DNA from: Rhodanobacter sp. FDAARGOS 1247
Lineage (GTDB): Bacteria; Pseudomonadota; Gammaproteobacteria; Xanthomonadales; Rhodanobacteraceae
Assembly (NCBI RefSeq): GCF_016889805.1
Contig: NZ_CP069535.1
Span: 930,001-994,000 of the forward strand
Length of the DNA stretch: 64,000 nucleotides
Reading direction: 5' to 3'
The notes under the pieces were generated by a model. It was not told where the DNA came from and ran no database searches. It worked only from the letters and a program-made list of their open reading frames with translations. Position 1 is the stretch's first letter. Every line of letters begins with the position of its first letter. This document shows, one piece after another, positions 55,533 to 64,000 of the stretch. A program made the translations under genes and the position numbers.

Positions 55533-55943
55533 GTGAATTTGAACGTGAGTGCTAACGATTTGGCTGGTCTCAAGGTCATGGTGATCGATGACTCGAAGAC
55601 CATCCGCCGCACGGCCGAGACCCTTCTGAAGAAAGAGGGCTGCGACGTGCTGACTGCGGTCGACGGGTTCGAGGCCCTGGCCAAGATCTCCGACCAGAAG
55701 CCGGCGATCATCTTCGTCGACATCATGATGCCGCGGCTGGACGGCTATCAGACCTGCGCGCTGATCAAGAACAACCCCCAGTTCCGCGCCACGCCGGTGA
55801 TCATGCTGTCCTCCAAGGACGGCCTCTTCGACAAGGCCCGCGGCCGCATCGTGGGTGCCGAACAGTATCTGACCAAGCCGTTCACGCGTGACGAGCTGCT
55901 TGGTGCCATCCATCGCCATGTCAGCACGGTATCGAGCCACTGA
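55533..55943 (+). CDS. pilG: twitching-motility response regulator PilG
   Basis: A 136-residue single-domain receiver. The pocket is DD at 19-20, the phosphoacceptor is Asp63 (FVDIMMPRLDGYQ), with Ser/Thr at LSSK and Lys at TKPFTRDELL. Start is a GTG with GGGGGAG five bases upstream. In the Pil-Chp system ChpA phosphorylates PilG, which promotes pilus extension and raises cAMP. First gene of pilG-H-I-J-chpA. Confidence 0.95.
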   Translation: MNLNVSANDLAGLKVMVIDDSKTIRRTAETLLKKEGCDVLTAVDGFEALAKISDQKPAIIFVDIMMPRLDGYQTCALIKNNPQFRATPVIMLSSKDGLFDKARGRIVGAEQYLTKPFTRDELLGAIHRHVSTVSSH

Positions 55944-55965
55944 CTGCAGATTCTGAGGGGGACCT

Positions 55966-56337
55966 GTGGCCAATATTCTCATCATCGACGACTCGCCGAC
56001 CGACGTGCGCGTGTTCACCACCCTGCTTGAACGCGCGGGACACCAGGTGGCGGCGGTGAATACCGCCGAAGAGGGCATCGAGCGCGTGCGCAGCGATCTG
56101 CCCGGCCTCGTCATCATGGACGTCATCATGCCCGGCATGAACGGCTTCCAGGCAACGCGCACGCTTACCCGCGATCCGAAGACCCAGAACGTCCCGATCG
56201 TGATGATCACCACCAAGTCGATGGAAACCGATCGCGTGTGGGGACTGCGCCAGGGTGCGCGGGCCTTCATCACCAAGCCGGTGAACGAGAAAGAACTGCT
56301 GGCCTGCATCAACGAATTGTTGCCGAGCGAGAAATGA
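55966..56337 (+). CDS. pilH: twitching-motility response regulator PilH
   Basis: A 123-residue single-domain receiver with DD at 8-9, phosphoacceptor Asp52 (VIMDVIMPGMNGFQ) and Lys in ITKPVNEKEL. In Pseudomonas PilH acts as the counterpart of PilG, favouring pilus retraction. Start is a GTG after GAGGGGGAC. Its stop overlaps the pilI start by four bases. Confidence 0.95.
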   Translation: MANILIIDDSPTDVRVFTTLLERAGHQVAAVNTAEEGIERVRSDLPGLVIMDVIMPGMNGFQATRTLTRDPKTQNVPIVMITTKSMETDRVWGLRQGARAFITKPVNEKELLACINELLPSEK

Positions 56338-56873
56338 ACCAGTCCGTCAACCGCACCCCTTTCGAGATCCTTGCCCAGTACGAGCGGCTGTCGCTGGCTC
56401 ACGCGTCGGACACGCAGGAAAAGTTCGAGGCGCCCGGACTGTGGCGCGGCATCGGTTTCCGGGTGGGTTCGCGCCTGCTGGTCAGCGGCATCGACGAGAT
56501 CAACGAGTTGCTGGCCGTGCCCGTGCTCACCGCCGTGCCGGGCACCCAGCCCTGGCTGCTCGGCGTGGCCAATGTGCGCGGCAACCTGGTGCCGGTGATC
56601 GACTTCGGCCGATTCCTGTTCGGCGAGCGCACGCAGCACACCGACCGGACCCGCTTGCTGGTGGTGCGTCAGGGTGGCGGCAACGTGGCCCTGCTGGTGG
56701 ACGAGGTGTTCGGCCAGCGTACGGTCGACGAGGAACAGCGGCGCGATGCCGGGCGCGAAGATGATCCGCGACTGGTGCGTTTTGCCGAAAGCCGGGTGGG
56801 CGAGCAACAGATGGCCATTTTCAGCATGAACCGGCTGGTGCGAGCGCCGGATTTCCGCCAGGCCGCCGCCTGA
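56334..56873 (+). CDS. pilI: CheW-like adaptor PilI
   Basis: A 179-residue CheW-domain protein that couples the receptor PilJ to the kinase ChpA. The core (about 35-175) has GFRVGSRLLVSGIDEINELL, VPGTQPWLLGVANVRGNLVPVIDFGRFLFG, the diagnostic CheW NVRGNL.PVIDL pattern, and VALLVDEVFGQRTV. Start ATG 56334 overlaps the pilH stop. Confidence 0.93.
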   Translation: MNQSVNRTPFEILAQYERLSLAHASDTQEKFEAPGLWRGIGFRVGSRLLVSGIDEINELLAVPVLTAVPGTQPWLLGVANVRGNLVPVIDFGRFLFGERTQHTDRTRLLVVRQGGGNVALLVDEVFGQRTVDEEQRRDAGREDDPRLVRFAESRVGEQQMAIFSMNRLVRAPDFRQAAA

Positions 56874-57000
56874 GCACACGCAGGCGGAAGTGGCATGGAG
56901 GGCCGGCGCCGGAACGGGCCGGAAACTTGGGACAATATTCCCTGGCCGGTATCCGCTGTGCGGGGCCGGCAATGCAGACAGTTAGACGGATGAGGTGAAC

Positions 57001-59031
57001 ATGAGCACTACAGGGGGCGTCAGCAGGGAACGCGGTTACACCGCACTCATTGTCCTGCTGCTGATTGCGATCGGTTTCGCGGCACTGGATTTCTTCCTGC
57101 TCAACCAGAAGAACAGTGAAGATCGCCAGGCGATCGCGCTGACCACGCAGATCCAGGTGCTGTCACAGCAGACGGCGAAGTTCGCGCTGGAATCGGCCGA
57201 TGGCAACACCGACTCCTTCAAGGAGCTCGAGTCCACCCGCAACGCGATTGATTCCGCGGTGCAGCGGCTGAACAAGGGTGATCCCAAGGGCGGCATGCAG
57301 CCGTATGCGGACAACAACGTCACCCCCGCGGGTCGCGCCGTCAATGCGCTGGATGCTTCCTGGAGACAGCTCGACGCCGACATCGGCAAGATCCTGTCGA
57401 ACAAGGCCGTGGTGCTCGACTCCGGACAGCGCGCTGCCACGCTTTCGCAGCAGATGCCCCTGCTCAACTCGAGCATGGAGCAGGTGGTCAACATCCTGCA
57501 GCAGCGCAACGGCAGCTCCGAACAGATGCTGGGCACCTCCCGCCAGATGCTGTCGGCTGACCGAATCATCCGCCGCGTGCAGGAAGTGCTGCAGGGTGGC
57601 GACAGCGCCCAGTCTGCCGCCGACGGCCTGTTCCGCGACGCGCAGTTGTACGGCAACGTGCTCAAGGGCCTGATCGAAGGCAACCCCGACAGCGGCGTGA
57701 AGCCGATCAACGACTCCAACGCCCGCAAGATCCTGACCGACATGGACGCCAGCTGGAACCAGCTGGCCGACCCGGTTTCCAAGCTGGTCGCCGCCGCCGG
57801 CAACATCGCCGACGTGAAGCGCGCCGGCAACCAGGCTTCGCTGGATTCGCAGACCGTGCTGCTGCGTGCAAACGACCTGTCCGAGCAGATCGGCAAGCTG
57901 CCGCTGCGCCGGCTGTTCCCGAACGTGTGGTGGGGCCTGCTCGGCGCGATCGCCGCGGTGGCCTTCGCCCTGTTGCTGGTCATCACCCTGGTGCGCGACC
58001 AGCGCAAGCGGTTCGCCCAGAGTACCGAGCTGAACCAGCGCAACCAGGAGGCGATCATGCGCCTGCTGGACGAGATGGGCTCGCTGGCGGAAGGCGACCT
58101 GACCGTGAAGACCACGGTGTCCGAAGACATCACCGGCGCCATCGCCGACTCGGTGAACTACGCCATCGACGAGCTGCGTTCACTGGTGACCACGATCAAC
58201 GAGACCTCCGAGCAGGTCTCCTCGTCGGCGCAGGAAACCCAGACCACCGCCCGCCATCTGGCCAACGCGGCGGAACAGCAGGCACAGCAGATCAGCTCGG
58301 CCACCTCGGCCATCAACCAGATCGTGACCTCGATGGACACGGTGTCCAGGGATTCGGCCGAATCGGCCGACGTGGCGGAGCGATCGGTGAAGATCGCCTC
58401 GCACGGCGCCGAAGTGGTGCGCGAGACGATCTCCGGCATGGACTCGATCCGCGACCAGATCCAGGAGACCTCCAAGCGCATCAAGCGGCTGGGCGAATCC
58501 TCGCAGGAGATCGGCTCGATCGTCGAACTGATCAACGACATCGCCGAGCAGACCAACATCCTGGCGTTGAACGCGGCGATCCAGGCGGCCTCGGCCGGTG
58601 AGGCGGGACGCGGTTTCGCGGTCGTGGCGGACGAAGTGCAGCGACTGGCCGAACGCTCGACCAGCGCCACCAAGCGTATCGAAACGCTGGTGCAGACGAT
58701 TCAGTCCGATACCAACGAGGCGGTGAACTCGATGGAACAGACCACCGCGGAGGTGGTCGCCGGTGCACGCCTGGCGGAGGATGCCGGTAGCGCACTGGGT
58801 GACATCGAACGCGTTTCGCACGATCTGTCCGCGCTGATTCAGAACATCTCGACCGCAGCACGCGAGCAGTCCGCGGCGGCGACGGATGTCTCCGTCTCGA
58901 TGAACGCGATTCAGGAAATTACTTCGCAGACCTCGCAAGGTGCCAGCCAGACGGCCGACTCGATCGGTACGCTGGCACAGCTGGCGAGCGATCTGCGGCG
59001 TTCGGTGGCTCACTTCAAGCTGCCGGGTTGA
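57001..59031 (+). CDS. pilJ: methyl-accepting chemotaxis-like receptor PilJ
   Basis: A 676-residue membrane receptor. The first helix is near residues 12-30 ([22 protein letters not shown]), then a periplasmic region of about 270 residues with two homologous PilJ-type helical bundles (each with STR/ND motifs and [20 protein letters not shown]), a second helix at about 305-327 ([23 protein letters not shown]), a HAMP, and a signalling domain with the hairpin tip [40 protein letters not shown]. Start ATG 57001 has GAGGTG upstream. Likely senses surface or pilus state. Confidence 0.95.
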   Translation: MSTTGGVSRERGYTALIVLLLIAIGFAALDFFLLNQKNSEDRQAIALTTQIQVLSQQTAKFALESADGNTDSFKELESTRNAIDSAVQRLNKGDPKGGMQPYADNNVTPAGRAVNALDASWRQLDADIGKILSNKAVVLDSGQRAATLSQQMPLLNSSMEQVVNILQQRNGSSEQMLGTSRQMLSADRIIRRVQEVLQGGDSAQSAADGLFRDAQLYGNVLKGLIEGNPDSGVKPINDSNARKILTDMDASWNQLADPVSKLVAAAGNIADVKRAGNQASLDSQTVLLRANDLSEQIGKLPLRRLFPNVWWGLLGAIAAVAFALLLVITLVRDQRKRFAQSTELNQRNQEAIMRLLDEMGSLAEGDLTVKTTVSEDITGAIADSVNYAIDELRSLVTTINETSEQVSSSAQETQTTARHLANAAEQQAQQISSATSAINQIVTSMDTVSRDSAESADVAERSVKIASHGAEVVRETISGMDSIRDQIQETSKRIKRLGESSQEIGSIVELINDIAEQTNILALNAAIQAASAGEAGRGFAVVADEVQRLAERSTSATKRIETLVQTIQSDTNEAVNSMEQTTAEVVAGARLAEDAGSALGDIERVSHDLSALIQNISTAAREQSAAATDVSVSMNAIQEITSQTSQGASQTADSIGTLAQLASDLRRSVAHFKLPG

Positions 59032-59134
59032 CATCGGCCGTGCCGCTTTCCGGCGCGATTGAGAAAAGCACAAGACAGGGGGCAGTCTCGATGGTTGCAG
59101 GATGCTGGCGTTGTGCAACCATTGAGAGAGGCGC

Positions 59135-62100
59135 ATGAGACTTCAAGACCACATCGATTTCACGACGCTGCAATGGGTCAAGCCGGAGCTCGACGACACC
59201 TTGTCGATCGCCCGCGAGGCACTGGAGTCCTACGTCGACAATCCGGGCAAGCGCGATTTCATGCGCACCTGTGCCGACCATCTGCATCAGGTGCAGGGCA
59301 CCTTGCAGATGGTCGAGCTGTACGGCGCGGCCATGGTCACCGCAGAGATGGAGGCCCTCGCCATCGCCCTGCTGGAGGATCATGTCGCCCAGCGCGAGGA
59401 AGCGTATGCCGCGCTGATGCGCGGCCTGATGCAGCTGCCCGACTACCTCGAGCGGCTGTCCAGCGGGCACCGCGACGTGCCGGTGGTGCTGCTGCCGCTG
59501 CTCAATGACCTGCGCGCCAGCCGTGGCCAGGAAGCATTGCCCGAATCGGCGATGTTCCACCCCAATCTCGACGCCTTCCTGCCCGAGCAGGCCCCGGCGG
59601 CGATGAGCGAGGCCTATGCCGAGGCGCATCGCGCCGAGCTGGTCGACCTGCGCCTGCGCTTCCAGCAGCAACTGCTCGGCTGGTTTCGCGGCCAGAACGC
59701 CGCGGTGCAGCTGGTCAACATGCGCAAGACCCTGCTGGCGATCACCGCCCGCTGCTATCACGTGCACGGGCGACGCCTCTGGTGGATCGCCGCCGGTGTT
59801 CTCGAGGGCCTCGAACAGGGTGCATTGAAGGGTTTCGCGGGCGAAGTACGCCAGTTGATCGGCAAGGTCGACCGCAACATCCGCCTGCTGATCGAGCAGG
59901 GCGAACACAGCCTGCGCGGTGGCGAGGCGGACGAAGTCGCCTGCAAGCTTCTGTACATCGTGGCCCAGGCCAAGCAACGCAGCCCGCAGATGGAGCTGTT
60001 GCGCAGCACCTACGGTCTGGACGCCCTGTTGCCGGACGCCGGCGAACTCGAGCACGCGCGCGGCTCGATGGCGGGACACAATCGTGCCCTGCTCGATTCC
60101 GTTTCCCGTGCGTTGAAGGACGACCTGCTGCGCGTCAAGGAAGCGCTGGACCTGTTCCTGCGCCAGCAGAATGGCGACCCCGCCCAGCTGGCCGTGCAGG
60201 GCGAGGTGCTCGAGCGCGTCGGCGATACCCTGGGCATGCTGGCGCTGGCCGTGCCGCGCCGCGTGGTCACCGAACAGCGTCGGGTGCTCGACGAGATTGC
60301 CAACCGGCTGCGCGCCGCCGATGAAGAGACCCTGCTCGATGTCGCCGGGGCCCTGCTTTACGTCGAGGCCTCGCTGGACGATCACATCGAAAGCCTCGGT
60401 TCCGACGGCGAACCGGGCGCTGGCGATGCCATGCACGCGCTGCCACGCAGCGAGGCACTCGGCGTCGTCACCACGCTGATGCAGGAAGCCATCGCCAACA
60501 CCGGTCGGGTCAAGGACGCGATCGTCGCGTTCGTCGAATCCGGCTGGGAGCACGATCGACTCGCCGGCGCACCGCTGCAGATGGATGAAGTGGCGGGCGC
60601 CATGCGCATGCTGTCTTCGCCTCGTCCGGCCGAACTTGCGCAGGGCGTGGGTCGCTTCGTCGACTACGAACTGCTGCAGGATCGGCGCGTGCCCAGCGGC
60701 ACCCAGATGGATCATCTGGCCGATGCCCTGGCTGCCCTGGAGTATTACCTCGAGGCGGCCCGCGAGCACCGTGGCGGGCTGGAACACATCCTCGACGTGG
60801 CCGAGCACAGCCTCGGCCTGCTGGGTTACTGGCCGGTTCCCGCCCAGCGCGAAGTCAGCACCGCCCCTGTCGCAGCAGACGCCATGGCGCCGGCGGTGGG
60901 CCTCGCTGGCATCGATGCGGAACATCCGGAACTGTCCGAATCGGTCAGCCTGCTGCCGGGCGTGGACCTCACCGGCCTGTTCGTGGGCGACAGCGGTGCA
61001 TCTGCGGCCCCGGCGCACGATCTCGACGGTCTGCGCCTGGCCCAGACCGAGGCGCCGGCACCGAACATGCTGGTGGGCGGCGACGCCCATGACGAGGATG
61101 GCGACTGGGTCGAGGTCGAGGAGGAAGTGGTCGAGCAGGTGCCGGTGCGCGACGCGCTGGCCGACAACACCCACTTCAACATCGACGCCGAAGGCATCGA
61201 TGACGATATCCGCGACATCTTCCTGGAAGAGATGCAGGAGGAGATCGACAACCTGCTCGGCGCCGAGAAGACCTGGCTGGCTGATCCCGCGCAGACGTCG
61301 TCGCTGGTCAGCATCCGTCGTTCGTTCCACACCCTGAAGGGTTCGGGTCGCCTGGTCGGCGCCGGCGTGCTGGGCGAGTTCGCCTGGAAAGTCGAGGACA
61401 TGCTCAACCGCGTGCTCGACAACAGCATCCAGCCCGATGCCAACGTGCAGGCGCTGGTGCGGCATGCCATCGCCGCGCTGCCCGGATTGCTCGCCGCCCT
61501 CAAGGGCGAGGGGCAGCCGAGCGCTCCGCTCAGCGCGATCATGCACACCGCCGGGCAACTGGCGGCGGGCAACCCGGCGCGACTGGAAGACCATGTGTCG
61601 ACGGCTACCGAAACGGTCCGTCGCACCGTTCGCCGGCGGGTGCCGCGTCTCGACTCGACCGCGGCTTCGGTGCCGACGGCGGGCCTGGCCGGCATGGCTG
61701 GCGCGCTTGTCGAAGACGAGCCTGCCGCCCCGGACCACGCCATCGCGATGCCGGTGATGCCGCCGGTCGATCCGGTGCTGCTGGAAATCCTGCGCAGCGA
61801 AGTGGCCCAGTATCTGCAGACCATTCGTGGCGCGATCCAGCGTTGCGAGGGTGAACTGCCGGTCGGCGAGGAACTGTTGCGCGCCGTGCACACGCTGCAC
61901 GGTGCGATTGCGATGGTCGACATCCCCTTGCTGACGCAGTTGTTGTCGCCGCTGGAGTCGCTGTTCAAGCGCTTGCGTGCCGCCAATCTGCCGCTGACCG
62001 CCGAGGGCGTCCGCCTGCTTGGGCAGTCCGTCGATGTGGTCGACCACGTCATGGGCCAGTTCGATGCCGCCGAGCCGCAACTGCCGAACGCGGACGTGCT

Positions 62101-64000
62101 CACCGCGCAGATCGTCCACATGCGCGACGACTATCCCGAGTCGCGCGTGGCGCACGTCGTGTTCGAGCCACAGATCGACGAGCTCGAGCCGGTGCAGCCG
62201 GCAACCCCGACCGATCATGCGTTTGTGGATCATGCGGGTGTCGACGAGGCGATCATGGCCGCTTCCCTAGAAGCCGGCATGGCCGAGGCCCGGTCGGCGG
62301 GGAATGATGCGCAGGACGTCCATCCGGATGATGCGCATCACGCCGAGGTGACCGCCGAGCTGGCGGCCGCGCTCGACGCATTTGCACCCGAGGAGGTGGC
62401 TGCCGAGCGCGCCGCAGCAGAACAGGCTGCCGCCGAGAAGCTGGCTGCCGAGCAGGCTGCCGCGGAACGCGCTGCCGCCGAGAGGCTGGCTGCCGAGCAG
62501 GCTGCCGCGGAACGCGCTGCCGCCGAGAAACTGGCCGCCGAGCAGGCCGCCGCGGAACGCGCTGCCGCCGAGAAGCTGGCTGCCGAGCAGGCCGCCGCGC
62601 AACGTGCTGCTGCCGAGAAACTGGCTGCCGAGCAGGCTGCCGCGGAACGTGCTGCCGCCGAGAAGCTGGCTGCCGAGCAGGCCGCCGCGGAACGCGCTGC
62701 CGCCGAGAAGCAGGCTGCCGAGCAGGCTGCCGCGGAACGCGCTGCTGCCGAGAAGCTGGCTGCCGAACAGGCTGCCGCGAAGCGGGCCGAATCCGAAGCC
62801 GTGGCGAAGGTCGATGCCGCACCGACGCCGGAATCCGCTCACGCCCCGGCGAGCCTCGGCCATATCGATGCCGACCTGCTGGAAGTCTTCATCGACGAGG
62901 CCCGCGAGATTCTGGACCACGCCGATGGCGTCCTGGCCCAGTGGCACGCCGATTCGGCCGACCTGTCGCACGTGGCCGAACTGCAGCGTGACCTGCATAC
63001 CCTCAAGGGTGGTGCGCGCATCGCCGGTCTGATGGCGGTGGGCGATCTCAGCCACGCCATCGAAACCCTGCTCGAGAAGCCGATCCGCGACACGGCCAAG
63101 ACCGCGCCGCTGATTTCCGCGCTGGAAGCGAGCTTTGACCAGTTGCACTCGATGGTGCAGCAGGTTTCGCAGGGTCAGGTGTCCGACTATCCGCAGGGCA
63201 TGATCGATCATCTGCTGGCGCTGGCCGGTGAAACCACGTTCGCCGACGATGCCTCGCTGGCCGCTGCGGTCATGGCGACCCCGGCCGTCGCAGCCGTGGC
63301 GTCTGCACCGCGTCAGGGCGCCACCACCGACTCCGACCTGCCCGAGCTGATGCCCGAGGCCGAGGAAGAGGTGCGGTCGTCGCAGGAACAGATCCGCGTT
63401 CGCGCCGACCTGCTCGACAGCCTGGTCAACCATGCCGGCGAAGTGGCGATCTACCGTTCGCGACTGGAACAGCAGGTTGCCGGTTACCGTTTCAACCTGG
63501 TCGAGCTGGAACAGACGGTGGCCCGTCTGCGCAGCCAGCTGCGCATGCTGGAAATCGAGACCGAGGCGCAGATCATCGCGCGCTTCCAGCGCGAGCATCG
63601 CGAAGCGGGCCTCACCGTGTTCGATCCGCTCGAGCTCGACCGCTACTCGCAGCTGCAGCAGTATTCGCGTGCACTGGCCGAGTCGGTATCCGACCTGGTG
63701 TCCATCCAGAACATGCTGGACGAGCTGACGCGCCAGGCCGAGACCCTGCTGATCCAGCAGTCGCGGGTCAGTACCGAACTGCAGGACGGTTTGCTGCGCA
63801 CCCGCATGCTGCCGTTCGACACGATGGTGCCGAACCTGCGTCGCACCTTGCGTCAGGCGGCGCAGGAAGAGCACAAGCAGGCCCAGCTGTACGTGGACGG
63901 TGCCCACGGTGAAATGGACCGCAACCTGCTGGATCGAATCAAGGCCCCGTTCGAGCACATGCTGCGCAACGCGATCGCCCACGGCATCGAGAGCCCGGCG
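59135..64000 (+). CDS. chpA: ChpA-type chemosensory hybrid histidine kinase (3' end outside window)
   Basis: The frame is open from ATG 59135 (GAGAGAGG upstream) through 1622 codons to the edge. The N-terminal region contains a phosphotransfer-like helix at HLHQVQGTL (near residue 51). Hpt histidines are His732 (FHTLKGSGRLVG), His919 in a variant box (VHTLHGAIAMVD, where the usual Lys is His), and His1288 (LHTLKGGARIAG). An Ala/Glu-rich repeat linker (about 1088-1217) precedes the last Hpt. Then come the CheA dimerisation helices (LVNHAGEVAIYRSRLEQQ) and the start of the ATPase (RNAIAHGIESP, the N box). The rest of the ATPase, CheW and receiver domains lie beyond the window. It should phosphorylate PilG and PilH. 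Confidence 0.93.
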   Translation, partial: MRLQDHIDFTTLQWVKPELDDTLSIAREALESYVDNPGKRDFMRTCADHLHQVQGTLQMVELYGAAMVTAEMEALAIALLEDHVAQREEAYAALMRGLMQLPDYLERLSSGHRDVPVVLLPLLNDLRASRGQEALPESAMFHPNLDAFLPEQAPAAMSEAYAEAHRAELVDLRLRFQQQLLGWFRGQNAAVQLVNMRKTLLAITARCYHVHGRRLWWIAAGVLEGLEQGALKGFAGEVRQLIGKVDRNIRLLIEQGEHSLRGGEADEVACKLLYIVAQAKQRSPQMELLRSTYGLDALLPDAGELEHARGSMAGHNRALLDSVSRALKDDLLRVKEALDLFLRQQNGDPAQLAVQGEVLERVGDTLGMLALAVPRRVVTEQRRVLDEIANRLRAADEETLLDVAGALLYVEASLDDHIESLGSDGEPGAGDAMHALPRSEALGVVTTLMQEAIANTGRVKDAIVAFVESGWEHDRLAGAPLQMDEVAGAMRMLSSPRPAELAQGVGRFVDYELLQDRRVPSGTQMDHLADALAALEYYLEAAREHRGGLEHILDVAEHSLGLLGYWPVPAQREVSTAPVAADAMAPAVGLAGIDAEHPELSESVSLLPGVDLTGLFVGDSGASAAPAHDLDGLRLAQTEAPAPNMLVGGDAHDEDGDWVEVEEEVVEQVPVRDALADNTHFNIDAEGIDDDIRDIFLEEMQEEIDNLLGAEKTWLADPAQTSSLVSIRRSFHTLKGSGRLVGAGVLGEFAWKVEDMLNRVLDNSIQPDANVQALVRHAIAALPGLLAALKGEGQPSAPLSAIMHTAGQLAAGNPARLEDHVSTATETVRRTVRRRVPRLDSTAASVPTAGLAGMAGALVEDEPAAPDHAIAMPVMPPVDPVLLEILRSEVAQYLQTIRGAIQRCEGELPVGEELLRAVHTLHGAIAMVDIPLLTQLLSPLESLFKRLRAANLPLTAEGVRLLGQSVDVVDHVMGQFDAAEPQLPNADVLTAQIVHMRDDYPESRVAHVVFEPQIDELEPVQPATPTDHAFVDHAGVDEAIMAASLEAGMAEARSAGNDAQDVHPDDAHHAEVTAELAAALDAFAPEEVAAERAAAEQAAAEKLAAEQAAAERAAAERLAAEQAAAERAAAEKLAAEQAAAERAAAEKLAAEQAAAQRAAAEKLAAEQAAAERAAAEKLAAEQAAAERAAAEKQAAEQAAAERAAAEKLAAEQAAAKRAESEAVAKVDAAPTPESAHAPASLGHIDADLLEVFIDEAREILDHADGVLAQWHADSADLSHVAELQRDLHTLKGGARIAGLMAVGDLSHAIETLLEKPIRDTAKTAPLISALEASFDQLHSMVQQVSQGQVSDYPQGMIDHLLALAGETTFADDASLAAAVMATPAVAAVASAPRQGATTDSDLPELMPEAEEEVRSSQEQIRVRADLLDSLVNHAGEVAIYRSRLEQQVAGYRFNLVELEQTVARLRSQLRMLEIETEAQIIARFQREHREAGLTVFDPLELDRYSQLQQYSRALAESVSDLVSIQNMLDELTRQAETLLIQQSRVSTELQDGLLRTRMLPFDTMVPNLRRTLRQAAQEEHKQAQLYVDGAHGEMDRNLLDRIKAPFEHMLRNAIAHGIESPA
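62395..62785 (+). repeat. 45-base tandem repeat in chpA encoding an Ala/Glu/Lys-rich linker
   Basis: About eight 45-base units encode AAAEKLAAEQAAAER with small changes (KL, RL, KQ; ER, QR, KR). The regular heptad-like pattern predicts a long charged helix between the degenerate Hpt at residue 919 and the Hpt at 1288. Nucleotide identity between units is high, so unit number is likely to vary between strains. Confidence 0.93.

Noticed and set aside
62253..63982. 571-codon minus-strand frame opposite chpA
   Set aside because: It is the complement of the Ala/Glu repeat and neighbouring chpA coding sequence, and its low-complexity product has no family.

Overview
The window is GC-rich, tightly packed proteobacterial chromosome. 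The gene content (H-NS-family small protein of the Xanthomonas type, short PdxH, pilT-pilU and pilG-H-I-J-chpA twitching genes beside gshB/tonB/yqgE/ruvX/pyrB, and GGGAATC-type and multi-hairpin intergenic repeats) points to a gammaproteobacterium of the Xanthomonadales, most like Rhodanobacteraceae (Rhodanobacter/Dyella relatives). The taxonomic call is inference from gene content. No tRNA, rRNA, CRISPR array, transposase, phage gene or replication origin was recognised.

Region 1 (1-24482) is a tandem array of fifteen MacB/FtsX-type ABC-transporter permease genes, all on the + strand. They alternate between an A type (about 435 aa, starting MFxYYLDLALRSL) and a B type (about 408 aa, ending VPPVVATRS). 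There are seven complete A-B pairs and one B gene cut by the window edge, with no ATPase subunit in the window. Two small secreted 'cargo' genes interrupt the array: an ankyrin-repeat protein and a prolyl-aminopeptidase-like hydrolase. The array is followed by an NtrC-type sigma-54 activator, a small secreted protein and an NtrB/NtrY-like membrane histidine kinase. The arrangement suggests a two-component system controlling an envelope transport or stress function, but no substrate can be named.

Region 2 (24500-43734) is mostly housekeeping: a stomatin/NfeD pair, a ThrE-like exporter, an H-NS-like protein, proS, a DUF4124 protein, pssA, a divergent holD (DNA polymerase III psi) candidate, rimI, valS, an aroK-aroB-WGR-hemE-membrane protein run, an epimerase, YbjQ, dodecin, a glycerate-kinase-like P-loop protein, pdxH, YjbQ and a BtuF-like binding protein.

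Region 3 (43735-44612) has no credible gene. It holds two divergent copies of a four-hairpin repeat module in inverted orientation, plus a fragment of a third copy. The flanks between hairpins are almost identical between copies, but the stems differ with fully compensating changes. This is the most unusual signal in the window.

Region 4 (44613-64000) is the type IV pilus and chemosensory neighbourhood: yggT-proC, pilT, pilU, a BON protein, a large lipoprotein, pyrB-ruvX-yqgE-tonB-gshB on the minus strand, then pilG-pilH-pilI-pilJ-chpA. The last gene is a ChpA-type hybrid kinase that runs off the right edge and carries a repetitive Ala/Glu-rich linker. The order closely matches the Pseudomonas aeruginosa locus, but yggS, pyrR and pilK are absent.
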